A stretch of DNA of 64,000 nt from Saprospiraceae bacterium (GTDB lineage Bacteria; Bacteroidota; Bacteroidia; Chitinophagales; Saprospiraceae). A model generated the notes under the pieces. The model searched no databases, was not told where the DNA came from, and saw only the letters and a list, made by a program, of their open reading frames with translations. Within the stretch, counting starts at the first letter, position 1; every line of letters begins with the position of its first letter. Position numbers and translations under genes: made by a program. Positions 57,201-64,000 of the stretch are shown one piece after another. Location of the stretch: assembly GCA_020628095.1 (NCBI GenBank), contig JAHDFP010000001.1, positions 124,001-188,000 on the forward strand, in the 5' to 3' direction.

Positions 57201-60082
57201 ACAAGATCATTCATCTCTATTGGAAAAATATAATTAGTGACATTGCCCTGCTCATCTGTGGCTTCTACACTCTTATTCGAATTGGTCGCAAAGTTACCTG
57301 TGTAAGAAGCAGAGTTTTCACCACTGTCCCACACATAACTTTGATATCCAGACGGAGCAGTCAGTGTTACCATTTCTCCAGGACAAGCCATTGTATTATC
57401 CATTGTCTCTTCTACATAACTTGTTTCGTAAGCTATAGAGAAATCTTCCAACGCTGTATCACAACCTTCGGCCGTTCTTAATGTCAAGCCAGAATAATCG
57501 CCCTCAGATAATGAAATAGTAAACATCTCTGATGTCATCGTTCCTATTATCTGCTCTGCCATGGAAGATATAAACAAGACTGATATAGGATACATCTCAG
57601 ATGTCACATCGGTCAATGCAATATCTAATGATCCATCAGATGAGCCTTGAGCTGGTGTCGTTGAGTGCATTGCCTGCACTAATTCGCTTACCTCTATAGG
57701 GTAAATGAAATTCACCACATTACCAAGCTCATCAGTGGCCTCTACATTTTTATTAGTGCTTGTGGTTAATGATGTTACCAAGGATTGTGAAGTCTCGCCG
57801 CTATCCCAGACATAACTTACGAAGCCAGATGGCGCCGTAAGAACTAAGTCTTCTCCTTGGCATGCCTCGCTCACAGCCATTGTCTCTTCTGTATAACTGG
57901 ATGCATACGAAATGGTAAAATCCTCCAACATTGATTCGCATCCTTGAGCAGTTCTTAGCTTCAATCCTGTATAATTACCTACTGGCAAAGACATACTAAA
58001 CATGTCCGATGTCATTGTACCTACCTGCTGCTCAGAAACAGAAGTAGAAAACCAAACTGTAATCGGATACATCGTCGACTCTACATTAATCAAAGTGACA
58101 TCGACTGATCCATCTGTAGTTCCCTGAGCTGGCGTGGTAGATAGTGTCGCCTCTACTAATGCGTTCACCTCTATAGGGAATATATAATTAACAACATTAC
58201 CAAGCTCATCTGTAGCTTCTACACTTTTGCTTGTGCTCTGTGAGTAAGTGTTTTCCAGATCTTGGGTAGTCTCTCCACTATCCCATACATAGCTATCAAA
58301 ACCAGACGGAGCCGTAAGCACAAGTTCCTCTCCTGCACATAATTCGGATACAGCCATTGTCTCTTCAGTGTAACTTGTTTCGTACAATATTTGGAAATTC
58401 CCTAGATAAGCAGAACAACCTTCATTTGCTACCAAAGTCAATCCACTATACATGCCAGATTCTAAAGCAAAAGACGCCATATCACTAGTCATGGATCCAA
58501 TACTCTGGCTTCCACCATTAGCAGTAGACACAACGACGTCTACAGGAAATACGTCCAAACCAGGATTACTTAAAGTAATATCTAATGATCCCAATTGTGA
58601 TCCTTCTGCCGCTTGGGTAGTGTAAGAAGCACTTAGACCATCTAAGGCATTAATTGGGAATATATAAATGGAAGCATTACCCATTCCATCTAAGGCCTGG
58701 ACACTAACTATGGTCGTTCCATCTATTATATGATCTATTGTTTCTGTAGTCTCACCGTTATTCCAGAAATACGATTGGAAATCAGCAGGGCCAGAAAGTG
58801 TCACCTGCTCTCCTGGGCAACCACTGGTAGGAGGCATAACTTGCTCACTGGTTGTAGGGTCATATCCTATCTGAAAATCTCCTAATAGGTCATGACACCC
58901 TTGTATAGTCGTCAGCAAAAGACCATAGTATACACCTTCGTAAAGAGATATACTTGCAGTCGGACCTGACATAGTACCAATACTATAGAAATTACCCTCA
59001 CCATTCATCAGGCTGATATCTATAGGGAACATTTCTGATTCTATGTGATCTAATGTAATATTAAGTGTGCCAAACATTTGATCCGAATTTGCATCGAATG
59101 CCTGGAATATTGCAGATGGTCTAGGCATAACATCTACTGTAAAATAATGTCTTGTGGCACAGCCATTACCCATAAAGGCGTCTACATAATAATCTATGTT
59201 TTCATCTACGATTTGTATAAGAGAATCAGATGTCGTTCCATCAAACCATATATAAGAATCAAACCCTTCTGGAGCAATCAATGTCAATTCCTCTTCCGCG
59301 CAAATTCTTGTTAGAGGCATTAGAATTTCATCAACTATACCTTCTGTTTCTTCTATAAGATATTGTATCTGAGTCTGACATCCATCTGTAGCCATCATAT
59401 CAACAGTGAGATAGTTAGTCGAGGCGATATCGACCATTACAGTCGATCCTTCCTGACCATTACTCCATATATATTCCGCATAACCTGTTGGTGCTTCTAT
59501 CTGCAGCTCCGCACTGCAAGAAAGATCATGGCTTATTATTTTGTATTGTACCTGATCTTCTATATTAATGACACTAACAGAAGAAGCCGCACTATCTCCA
59601 TAATCGGTAGTGACCGTGACAGAATATGATGCGTTATTAAGACCAGAAACGACGATAGAGTCAGTAGTAGCTTCTGTACTCCATATATAGTTATGACCAG
59701 ATGGCGCACGAAGTACAACCTCCTGATCTCCACATAACATTAAATCTGCACCAAGGTCAACGAAGTTCTCCGTCAAAAAGTGAACATCAAAGGATAGAGT
59801 CTCCTCCAATCCGAGTACATTCCTCGTTGCAGTATAAGTTCCAGCTTTGTCTTCGCTAAAGTCCAAAATATAGACACCTGGACCCTCTGCAGTATATCCC
59901 ATCGGTCCAGACCAAGTCCACTCAGACATGTTAGGTCTGATTTCTAAAGTAATGATTGAATGCTCTTGTGCATATACCTGATTAGATCGGACATAATTAC
60001 TTCCATCCACACTTGCAAAATGAAATTGTGCGTGGGAAGCAACAAAAGAAAACAACGCCAATAATAATGTTATGATTCTCAT
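51287..60082 (-). CDS. Giant T9SS-secreted repeat protein (adhesin-like)
   Basis: 2931 residues. There is a signal peptide (cleaved near SHAQ, residue 19) and then an array of Ig/PKD-like beta units, each carrying a Y-x-W-(S/D)-(T/S)-G-x-(T/S) motif. I count 17 such motifs. In the middle of the array the unit is about 155 residues and ends in YIFPIEVN before a TFTTxPAQG segment. After the array come an SdrD-B-like domain (GSVWLDEMIERGIQEDSETGIEGV, with DSDLDGSNGPG), a fibronectin-like stretch (HYEIERSVG to VSVETT) and a type A T9SS sorting domain (VFPNPVVDNLNVSI ... GVYYLRITMDDQEINKKLIVIK). It is probably a filamentous surface protein for attachment or gliding. Two central repeats are almost identical at DNA level. 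Confidence 0.9.
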   Translation of the reverse strand: MRIITLLLALFSFVASHAQFHFASVDGSNYVRSNQVYAQEHSIITLEIRPNMSEWTWSGPMGYTAEGPGVYILDFSEDKAGTYTATRNVLGLEETLSFDVHFLTENFVDLGADLMLCGDQEVVLRAPSGHNYIWSTEATTDSIVVSGLNNASYSVTVTTDYGDSAASSVSVINIEDQVQYKIISHDLSCSAELQIEAPTGYAEYIWSNGQEGSTVMVDIASTNYLTVDMMATDGCQTQIQYLIEETEGIVDEILMPLTRICAEEELTLIAPEGFDSYIWFDGTTSDSLIQIVDENIDYYVDAFMGNGCATRHYFTVDVMPRPSAIFQAFDANSDQMFGTLNITLDHIESEMFPIDISLMNGEGNFYSIGTMSGPTASISLYEGVYYGLLLTTIQGCHDLLGDFQIGYDPTTSEQVMPPTSGCPGEQVTLSGPADFQSYFWNNGETTETIDHIIDGTTIVSVQALDGMGNASIYIFPINALDGLSASYTTQAAEGSQLGSLDITLSNPGLDVFPVDVVVSTANGGSQSIGSMTSDMASFALESGMYSGLTLVANEGCSAYLGNFQILYETSYTEETMAVSELCAGEELVLTAPSGFDSYVWDSGETTQDLENTYSQSTSKSVEATDELGNVVNYIFPIEVNALVEATLSTTPAQGTTDGSVDVTLINVESTMYPITVWFSTSVSEQQVGTMTSDMFSMSLPVGNYTGLKLRTAQGCESMLEDFTISYASSYTEETMAVSEACQGEDLVLTAPSGFVSYVWDSGETSQSLVTSLTTSTNKNVEATDELGNVVNFIYPIEVSELVQAMHSTTPAQGSSDGSLDIALTDVTSEMYPISVLFISSMAEQIIGTMTSEMFTISLSEGDYSGLTLRTAEGCDTALEDFSIAYETSYVEETMDNTMACPGEMVTLTAPSGYQSYVWDSGENSASYTGNFATNSNKSVEATDEQGNVTNYIFPIEMNDLVEATFSTQPAQGANGGAVNINIVNGTSTMYPIAVLVGTTMIEMEIGTMNSEALTIALAEGVYSDLTLRTAQGCETVLGDFEIEYVTSYAEETLNITELCADEMVTLSAPTGFNSYTWDSGETASSITTSFSESTSKYVEVTDEQGNVTRYIFPIEINDLPEATFTTQGAQGVNGGAIDINLSNATSAMYPISVLVSSSMLEMEIGTMTSQTLNIALAIGNYSDLTLRTADGCETVLGDFEIEYIPSYTEVEMNVSEICYGETLTLEAPMGFTSYLWDSGQNSRSISDNYTANVTKNVEASDELGNVTNFVFPVEVNEFPEATFTTQPAQGANGGALNINLSNGSGEMYPVSVLVSSSTLEMEIGTMSSGTLSIALAEGNYTGLTLRTVNGCETLLGDFDIEYVTSYTEVTMALTELCSGDMITLTAPSDFTSYSWDSGETSQSLNGSYTANTSKSVEATDNLGNVTNYIFPIEVNALPQATFSTQSAQGNNDGALDVNLTNGESAMYPISVLASNSVIGTMNSSTVSIPLAEGNYTDLTLITVDGCENVLGSFVIDYNASNTTETMAVTELCSGESATLAAPSGFVSYLWDSGETSMSLTGNFNADVNKNVIATDNQGNTVTYVFPIVVNSNPEGSFTTVPAQGNNDGSLNINLTNAESSMYPVSVLASNSVIGTMNSSMVSIPLAEGNYTDLTLVTVDGCENVLGSFVIDYNASNTTETMAVTELCSGESATLAAPSGFVSYLWDSGETSMSLTGNFNADVNKNVIATDNQGNTVTYVFPIVVNSNPEGSFTTVPAQGNNDGSLNINLTNAESSMYPVSVLASNSVIGTMNSPMISIALAEGNYTDLTLVTVDGCTEVLGNFVIDYNTSSTTETMAITETCAGESVTLTAPSGFVSYLWDSGQTTNFLTASFNSNVNKTVTATDAQGNVTNYVFPIEVIQAIGFAYSLSQPMDCGQEGTLHVNLSNTNASDFPIALTIDGPGNNDTQINLTSNQSNITLSAANYSSVQLVTNRGCVLSEGGFTLDVYSEVITENAPTLQVVCPDAMYSFSAYNGYANYQWSTGQTTQSVNLNLSQQPNVNVIMTDNNGCGIQLFFPYQIPSIPNVTTQLTQPQSCGAMGSATFQVTNDALFLPLSLEVIQNGNAVQTVSVNNNSVTINLASGQYDEVRLVSGAGCTFDFNGFTINSTQSTQTVTESVQRVCTGTSVTLAANAAASYSWSTGQTSSSISVSPIANMTYTVQEQDGNGCIVVREFPIEVWQAANSAISLTHPQSCGELGSIEINFGQLPAGNQVANLYIYKDGSLYQTFTPSSNVFTTPLASGVYDNVEIVTEQGCWSTTGGFEINAFSGSYGSFDADPVALCEGQEITLVAVDPTGEFLWSTGETTESIVVSPTSNTTYTCVITYSDGCTFTVNYPVEVGSPIDPQIFTFDETSTGAGGSMSLIAGNTSPDALPLTGYAEVNGVFMEIFTAPTYFTSIPLDPGFYSDFVLLTAEGCIYEQEDFTIAEYIEYEVVRHQTTIYCEGEQINFVAPLGYPSYLWNTGNTTPYFSQAAEFSTEYYVDITDAQGELVRHVYPVIVFDSPEAIFDASQGFLTVILTTTDPVIVTVSDGNTTLNLGDILNQVGTFALPNGNYFDLTLETAQGCVTNLGDFTMSGGASRKTILGSVWLDEMIERGIQEDSETGIEGVIVRAIDIYGDVRAEAVTDENGQYTIELEEDTYYFEFEAGASYSETLPHMGDDDTMDSDLDGSNGPGTTEYFNVGGAGENSTVDAGYVFGVLPVRWKDIFANGKEQGNEVTWIVDQEHNVSHYEIERSVGNISEFEAIGQVVSAEEKQSETRYDFLDQNVEAGQIYYYRIKQYDNNGKFSISKIVSVETTKVDSQLSHTASVFPNPVVDNLNVSIELNDDVNELMADLYDTQGRLVKSTLINESNLSKGTVRYSIGMSDYDKGVYYLRITMDDQEINKKLIVIK
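54746..55675. repeat. Two near-identical 465-bp tandem units
   Basis: Unit A (54746-55210) and unit B (55211-55675) agree almost base for base; I see only a handful of differences, all in the last ~90 bases. Neighbouring units on both sides have the same 465-bp period but are diverged. The pattern indicates a recent in-frame duplication of 155 codons. Confidence 0.9.
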
Positions 60083-60164
60083 CTTTATACATTTAAAAAA
60101 TTATATAAGATGGAATTATATTAAAAAGGTTAATTGACCTTGGGGTTTTGAGTAGATTGTAATA

Positions 60165-60172
60165 CAAAGGTA
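60165..60172 (-). promoter_or_regulatory. Candidate -7 element for the giant repeat gene
   Basis: On the minus strand TACCTTTG matches TAnnTTTG, 82 bases before the start codon at 60082. No -33 TTG is found at the expected distance. Confidence 0.35.
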
Positions 60173-60286
60173 AATAGGTCTACCGTTGAAATACACGGTG
60201 CGTGTATATCAAATAGTATTCCTACAGTAAACTAGAACCCTACATCATTATTATAACTGCCGTCTATATGACATTATCACCCAAAT

Positions 60287-60323
60287 AAAAAAGCGGAAAA
60301 ATGATCAACACTTTTCCGCTTTT
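60287..60323 (-). terminator. Terminator of the SdrD-like gene
   Basis: Perfect 12-bp stem AAAAGCGGAAAA (60289-60300) with TTTTCCGCTTTT (60312-60323). On the minus strand it is followed by a T run, 26 bases after the stop codon of the gene at 60350. It separates that gene from the giant gene downstream. Confidence 0.82.
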
Positions 60324-60349
60324 CTTTAAGATTATAGATTATTCCTGGG

Positions 60350-63300
60350 TTATTCAGGGATAACTATTAGTTTTTTTACTTCTATTTTATTGTCTACAAT
60401 AATATGCAGATTATAGACACCTCTATCCAATACGTCAGTATTAAGATAAAACTTATTAAATCCTGGCGATAAGTCTTCTGATGCTAAAACATTATCCTTG
60501 ACCAATCTCCCTAACTTATCGTAAATATCTAATTCGAATAGGTTGACAGTCTCTGGAGAATATATTTCTACAGTCGCTTGATTAGAGACTGGATTAGGGT
60601 ATACATTGATCCTATGACTACCAGATTGGGAATCTACAGTGATAGAAATCACCTCAGAATAATCACTACTTCCATCTAAGCCAAACTGTACGATTCTGTA
60701 ATAGTATATTCCGTTCTTACTGACATCATAGTCTCTGTACTCATAATTAGTGTTGGTGTTATCTTCTTCCGATAAGATTTTTCCTATCTCCTCAAAATTT
60801 TCTTGGTCACCAAAAGATCTTTCTATTGCAAAATGACTTAGTGCTTCATCAGATTTCATCATCCAGTATAGATAATTATGCGATTGTCTGTATTCACCTA
60901 AGAAATCTTGGTAGTCAATGCCTAATGTTGTTCTTCTGACGCCCGCATCTACGTTAGCCATGTGTTCTCCTGACCTTACGGTATAATATTGTGTCGTATT
61001 GGGTCCATTAGAGTGATCCACATCGGAGTCTTCAGCGTCGTCGCCTACATTAGACAGTGTCATCTCCATATCTTCAGGAATTAAGAATTCCAAGTAGATC
61101 GTATTATTATTCAGTCTATCGATCATGTATCTACCCTCTCTATCGGTCGTCGTCTCGGCTATCTGATTGCCCAAAGCATCATACGCTCTCACGACTACAT
61201 CAGACACACCATTCTCTCCATTTTCTCTTCTTCCGTTTGTATTTCGATCCAACCAGACATAATCTCCTATGGACGCCATACCATAGTACCCAGCGTCTAC
61301 ATCACATTTTTCGTCTCCAGAATATACTGTGAACGAATCCGTTGTACCCGCACCGAATGCTCCCGTCGCGTCACTATCAATCTCATCATTGATCCCAAAA
61401 TTTGGTGCGACAGTAGCTATTTCCATCTCTGGATACACAAATCTGAAATAGTAGGTCCCAGGTCTTACGCAAAACTTAAAGTAGCCATCATTAGACCTTA
61501 GGGTAGGATGATGCTCCGTATAAGTCTGATCGTAGAGAATCCATGAACCCTTTTCGTCTCTATACAATTCTACTTCCATACCATTGATACCATTTTCGAA
61601 TGGATCTTGAATATTGTTTTGATTCAAATCAAACCAAACCAAATCGCCGATAGGAATACATCTTAAGATCCCGAAATCCATCGCCAGATATTCTTCATTA
61701 CTTGTAAGGTTGACCGTCGGACCAGTTCCAGGTCCATTACTTTCGTCTAAGTCGCTATCTTGGTTATCATCTCCTCCATAGTTAGATATCGTTGCGGAGT
61801 AGCCATCTGGATACTCTATTTGGACATAATAACTTCCTGAGCTGAGCTCCTCGAATAAGTAAAATCCATCTGATTCTGTAAACTGCGTCTCCAGTAAAAA
61901 TCCATTAGAGTTAAATAATTCTACCTTGACACCTTCCACTCCATACTCATCTCCATCTTGCATGCCGTTCCCATTACTATCCTCCCAGATGTAATCACCT
62001 AGTGAGGCTTCGTTAGTGACAATTTCTATCGTCTCATCATCCTCATCATCATCAGCTATACCATCTCCCAGATCATCTTCTTCCTGATGCGAATCAGGGT
62101 TACTATCTATATCATCTCCATCATCCCTTGTAATCTGTACCAGATTAGTCAGTGATGTGCCTGAGAAGGTCTCGTCTATAGTATAAGTCAATACGATATA
62201 CTCTGACGTCATGGATTGTATAAAGGTTATCTCAAAGACGCCATCACTGGTTTCTGTAACATTAGCATTACCGTCGGCATCACTACCTACGTATACAAGA
62301 CCGTCTGGTGGCGTATCTACGACCTCTATATTATTAGCATCTAATGAGCCTTCATTAGAGACTTCGATTTCGAATTCTACAGTTGATCCTAAGTTATATG
62401 GCCCTGTAGAAATAGCTGATTTATCTATTGCAAGATCATATATCTGACCTACCATAACTATAACGACATCTTCATCATCGTCTGGTATACCATCTCCCAA
62501 ATCATCACTATCAATCCCAGATCCAGGATCACTATCTCTATCATTACCATCATCGCTGGTTATCTGTGCCGTATTAGTTAGTGTCATCCCCATAAAATCA
62601 TTAGCTATTTGATGAGTGACATTAATTGTTTCGCTTGCTCCTACTGTTAATGAAGCGATGGTGAAATTTCCAGCGCTTGTTTCCGTAACATTCGCATTAG
62701 ATGTGGCATCGCTGCTCACATAGTTAAGCCCTGCAGAAGGTACATCAGACACAGTCACATTGCTAGCATCCATCTCTCCCTCATTAGTCACAACGATAGA
62801 ATATGTAATGCTACTTCCTTGACTATATGGGCCAGAGCTAGTCATGGTTTTGTCTAGTGCGAGATCATATTGCTCACAATCACCGAACGGACAACCCTTG
62901 ACAATATCTACGTCTCCAAATATACTTTTCTGCTGATCTCCAAGACTCCTGCCAATATTGAGCAAAACAGAATTATCTGGATCACTACCAGCAGTCGAGA
63001 AATATTGAAACCCATATATACAACCAAAAGAATTACAGTCTGCGCCTTGCAGTGCATCGGCGGTAGCGATAATAAATTCTTCACTATCGACTGTACACCC
63101 ATCTTGCATACCTGCATTGGCAAAATCTACTCCACCTCTGGAGTTAAGTCCCGCATTAACAGTTCCTATCTCGTATTGCAGATCTGCGTTAGACGCAGGT
63201 ACAGAAGTATTAAGTGTCCAAGAACCAGTCGATCCATTATATTGCATCACTCTGGCATGGTGCGCTTTCCATCTTTGATTTTCGGAATCAAAACCCACCT

Positions 63301-64000
63301 CGGCAACTAACATCGTCTTGTCATCCGCACTAAATTCTATGTCACCAACCGGCATACTAAAATTATCACTTTCATTAGGCGAGCCATATTCGTTAGTCCA
63401 TGGCAATTCGAACTCCAGCTTGTCTGATGATGCCACAAAATCACAAGAACCTGCATCTATCTGCACGGACCTTATGGTGTTTTTGTTACCATTTTTGTCA
63501 TAATCAGAATTCCACATAGAATAGTATAACCTGCTCTCAGCATAATTATATGTGACACCTATTATTCTTTCTCCTAAGACTGGATAACCAGCAGCCCCGT
63601 TATCTTGAGCTAATGGATCAAAGGTGCTCAAGGTATTACCTGATACAGGATCAAGTCTGTAAATTTTTCCATCTTCCAGATTAGCGACGAATAGTTGATC
63701 GCAGCCTTCCTGATATTCCACGCCCGATAATCCTTTGTCACCTGGTAGAGTTGCAATTTTTCTTACATCTCCTGTCATACTGCTTATGCATGATACCACG
63801 GCATTGGCAGTTTCTGTTGGTAATATATCATATAGAGATGTGGTCGCTGTATAAATATTGCGATCATCATCTAGAGCCGCGTGGAATACTTCTCCACACA
63901 AGTCTTCCACCGTCCATTCTATAGGGTGTCCAGGTATATATGTCGATATATCATTTCCTATTAGTCCAGTACTATAGAAGGTATTGAAGGCCTGCACCTT
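60350..64000 (-). CDS. Large T9SS-secreted protein with DUF11 and SdrD-B repeats (5' partial)
   Basis: The frame stays open to the right edge, so the N-terminus is missing; about 1216 codons are visible. Order of domains: a beta-propeller-like region (to about 360), two DUF11/CARDB-like repeats (YDLALDKTMTSSGPYSQGSSITYSIVVTNEG and YDLAIDKSAISTGPYNLGSTVEFEIEVSNEG, each ended by Asp-rich DSDPGSGIDSDDLGDG-type linkers), three SdrD-B domains (starting LGDYIWEDSNGNG, IGDLVWFDLNQNN, IGDYVWLDRNTNG), a fibronectin-like stretch and a T9SS sorting domain (VYPNPVSNQATVEI to the end). The acidic loops suggest calcium-stiffened rods. It is probably a surface stalk or adhesin like the next gene, whose C-terminus is similar. 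Confidence 0.9.
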   Translation of the reverse strand, partial: KVQAFNTFYSTGLIGNDISTYIPGHPIEWTVEDLCGEVFHAALDDDRNIYTATTSLYDILPTETANAVVSCISSMTGDVRKIATLPGDKGLSGVEYQEGCDQLFVANLEDGKIYRLDPVSGNTLSTFDPLAQDNGAAGYPVLGERIIGVTYNYAESRLYYSMWNSDYDKNGNKNTIRSVQIDAGSCDFVASSDKLEFELPWTNEYGSPNESDNFSMPVGDIEFSADDKTMLVAEVGFDSENQRWKAHHARVMQYNGSTGSWTLNTSVPASNADLQYEIGTVNAGLNSRGGVDFANAGMQDGCTVDSEEFIIATADALQGADCNSFGCIYGFQYFSTAGSDPDNSVLLNIGRSLGDQQKSIFGDVDIVKGCPFGDCEQYDLALDKTMTSSGPYSQGSSITYSIVVTNEGEMDASNVTVSDVPSAGLNYVSSDATSNANVTETSAGNFTIASLTVGASETINVTHQIANDFMGMTLTNTAQITSDDGNDRDSDPGSGIDSDDLGDGIPDDDEDVVIVMVGQIYDLAIDKSAISTGPYNLGSTVEFEIEVSNEGSLDANNIEVVDTPPDGLVYVGSDADGNANVTETSDGVFEITFIQSMTSEYIVLTYTIDETFSGTSLTNLVQITRDDGDDIDSNPDSHQEEDDLGDGIADDDEDDETIEIVTNEASLGDYIWEDSNGNGMQDGDEYGVEGVKVELFNSNGFLLETQFTESDGFYLFEELSSGSYYVQIEYPDGYSATISNYGGDDNQDSDLDESNGPGTGPTVNLTSNEEYLAMDFGILRCIPIGDLVWFDLNQNNIQDPFENGINGMEVELYRDEKGSWILYDQTYTEHHPTLRSNDGYFKFCVRPGTYYFRFVYPEMEIATVAPNFGINDEIDSDATGAFGAGTTDSFTVYSGDEKCDVDAGYYGMASIGDYVWLDRNTNGRRENGENGVSDVVVRAYDALGNQIAETTTDREGRYMIDRLNNNTIYLEFLIPEDMEMTLSNVGDDAEDSDVDHSNGPNTTQYYTVRSGEHMANVDAGVRRTTLGIDYQDFLGEYRQSHNYLYWMMKSDEALSHFAIERSFGDQENFEEIGKILSEEDNTNTNYEYRDYDVSKNGIYYYRIVQFGLDGSSDYSEVISITVDSQSGSHRINVYPNPVSNQATVEIYSPETVNLFELDIYDKLGRLVKDNVLASEDLSPGFNKFYLNTDVLDRGVYNLHIIVDNKIEVKKLIVIPE

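Noticed and set aside
53500-59700. CRISPR-like regular repetition
   Set aside because: The repeats are in-frame coding units of about 465 bp with coherent protein domains, not short repeats with unique spacers.

Overview
The window looks like part of the chromosome of a free-living, probably aerobic member of the Bacteroidota, most likely near the Saprospiria. Four proteins end in type IX secretion (T9SS) sorting domains. There are several Bacteroidota-type lipoproteins, a putative porin of the Bacteroidota family, promoter elements of the TAnnTTTG type, a cobalamin-riboswitch TonB receptor, and a kynurenine catabolic pathway typical of marine and soil Bacteroidota. The taxonomic placement is inference. 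No rRNA, tRNA, CRISPR array or insertion sequence was seen.

Layout. 1-783: end of a T9SS-secreted protein. 1043-10729: two kynurenine catabolic gene pairs (kynA plus aminomuconate-semialdehyde dehydrogenase; ACMS decarboxylase plus kynureninase). They are separated by a sulfatase-modifying-factor-like lipoprotein, a membrane protein, a DUF2147 protein, a SulP anion transporter and a TetR regulator. 10757-16766: a periplasmic-binding-protein-fold protein without signal peptide, a putative porin, and a complete TRAP transporter (DctQ, DctM, TakP-like DctP). 16770-18441: an ECF sigma factor with a membrane-anchored beta-barrel-like partner. 18724-21805: vitamin B12 acquisition, made of a cobalamin riboswitch, a BtuB-like TonB receptor and a T9SS-exported DUF4465 protein. 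21888-24594: a LOG-family protein, a sigma-54 response regulator that has lost its DNA-binding domain, and a DinB-fold protein.

24683-31838 is the most unusual part. It is a type I restriction-modification operon (hsdM, HEPN, MNT-hsdS, GxxExxY, hsdR; transcribed leftwards) in which a HepT/MntA-like toxin-antitoxin pair is built in. The HEPN toxin gene carries the RX4HXY motif. The nucleotidyltransferase antitoxin domain (GSX10DXD) is fused to the N-terminus of the specificity subunit. A 41-bp direct repeat brackets the second target-recognition domain, and a degenerate inverted copy lies at the far end of the GxxExxY gene.

31971-36506: an M20D amidohydrolase and a large FG-GAP/UnbV lipoprotein. 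36580-45789: a probable neutral-lipid (wax ester/triacylglycerol) locus. It holds a coiled-coil protein, a SARP-type regulator, two phasin-like proteins, an alpha/beta hydrolase, a wax ester synthase/DGAT fused to an SCP2 domain, and a PlsB-like/HAD/PlsC triple fusion. 45993-51182: twin small cysteine-patterned lipoproteins, a glycosyltransferase fused to a degenerate sugar-phosphotransferase-like region, recR, a pyruvate dehydrogenase E2 gene and a small lipoprotein. 51287-64000: two very large T9SS-secreted repeat proteins. The first has 17 repeat motifs, including two almost identical 465-bp tandem units. The second runs off the right edge.
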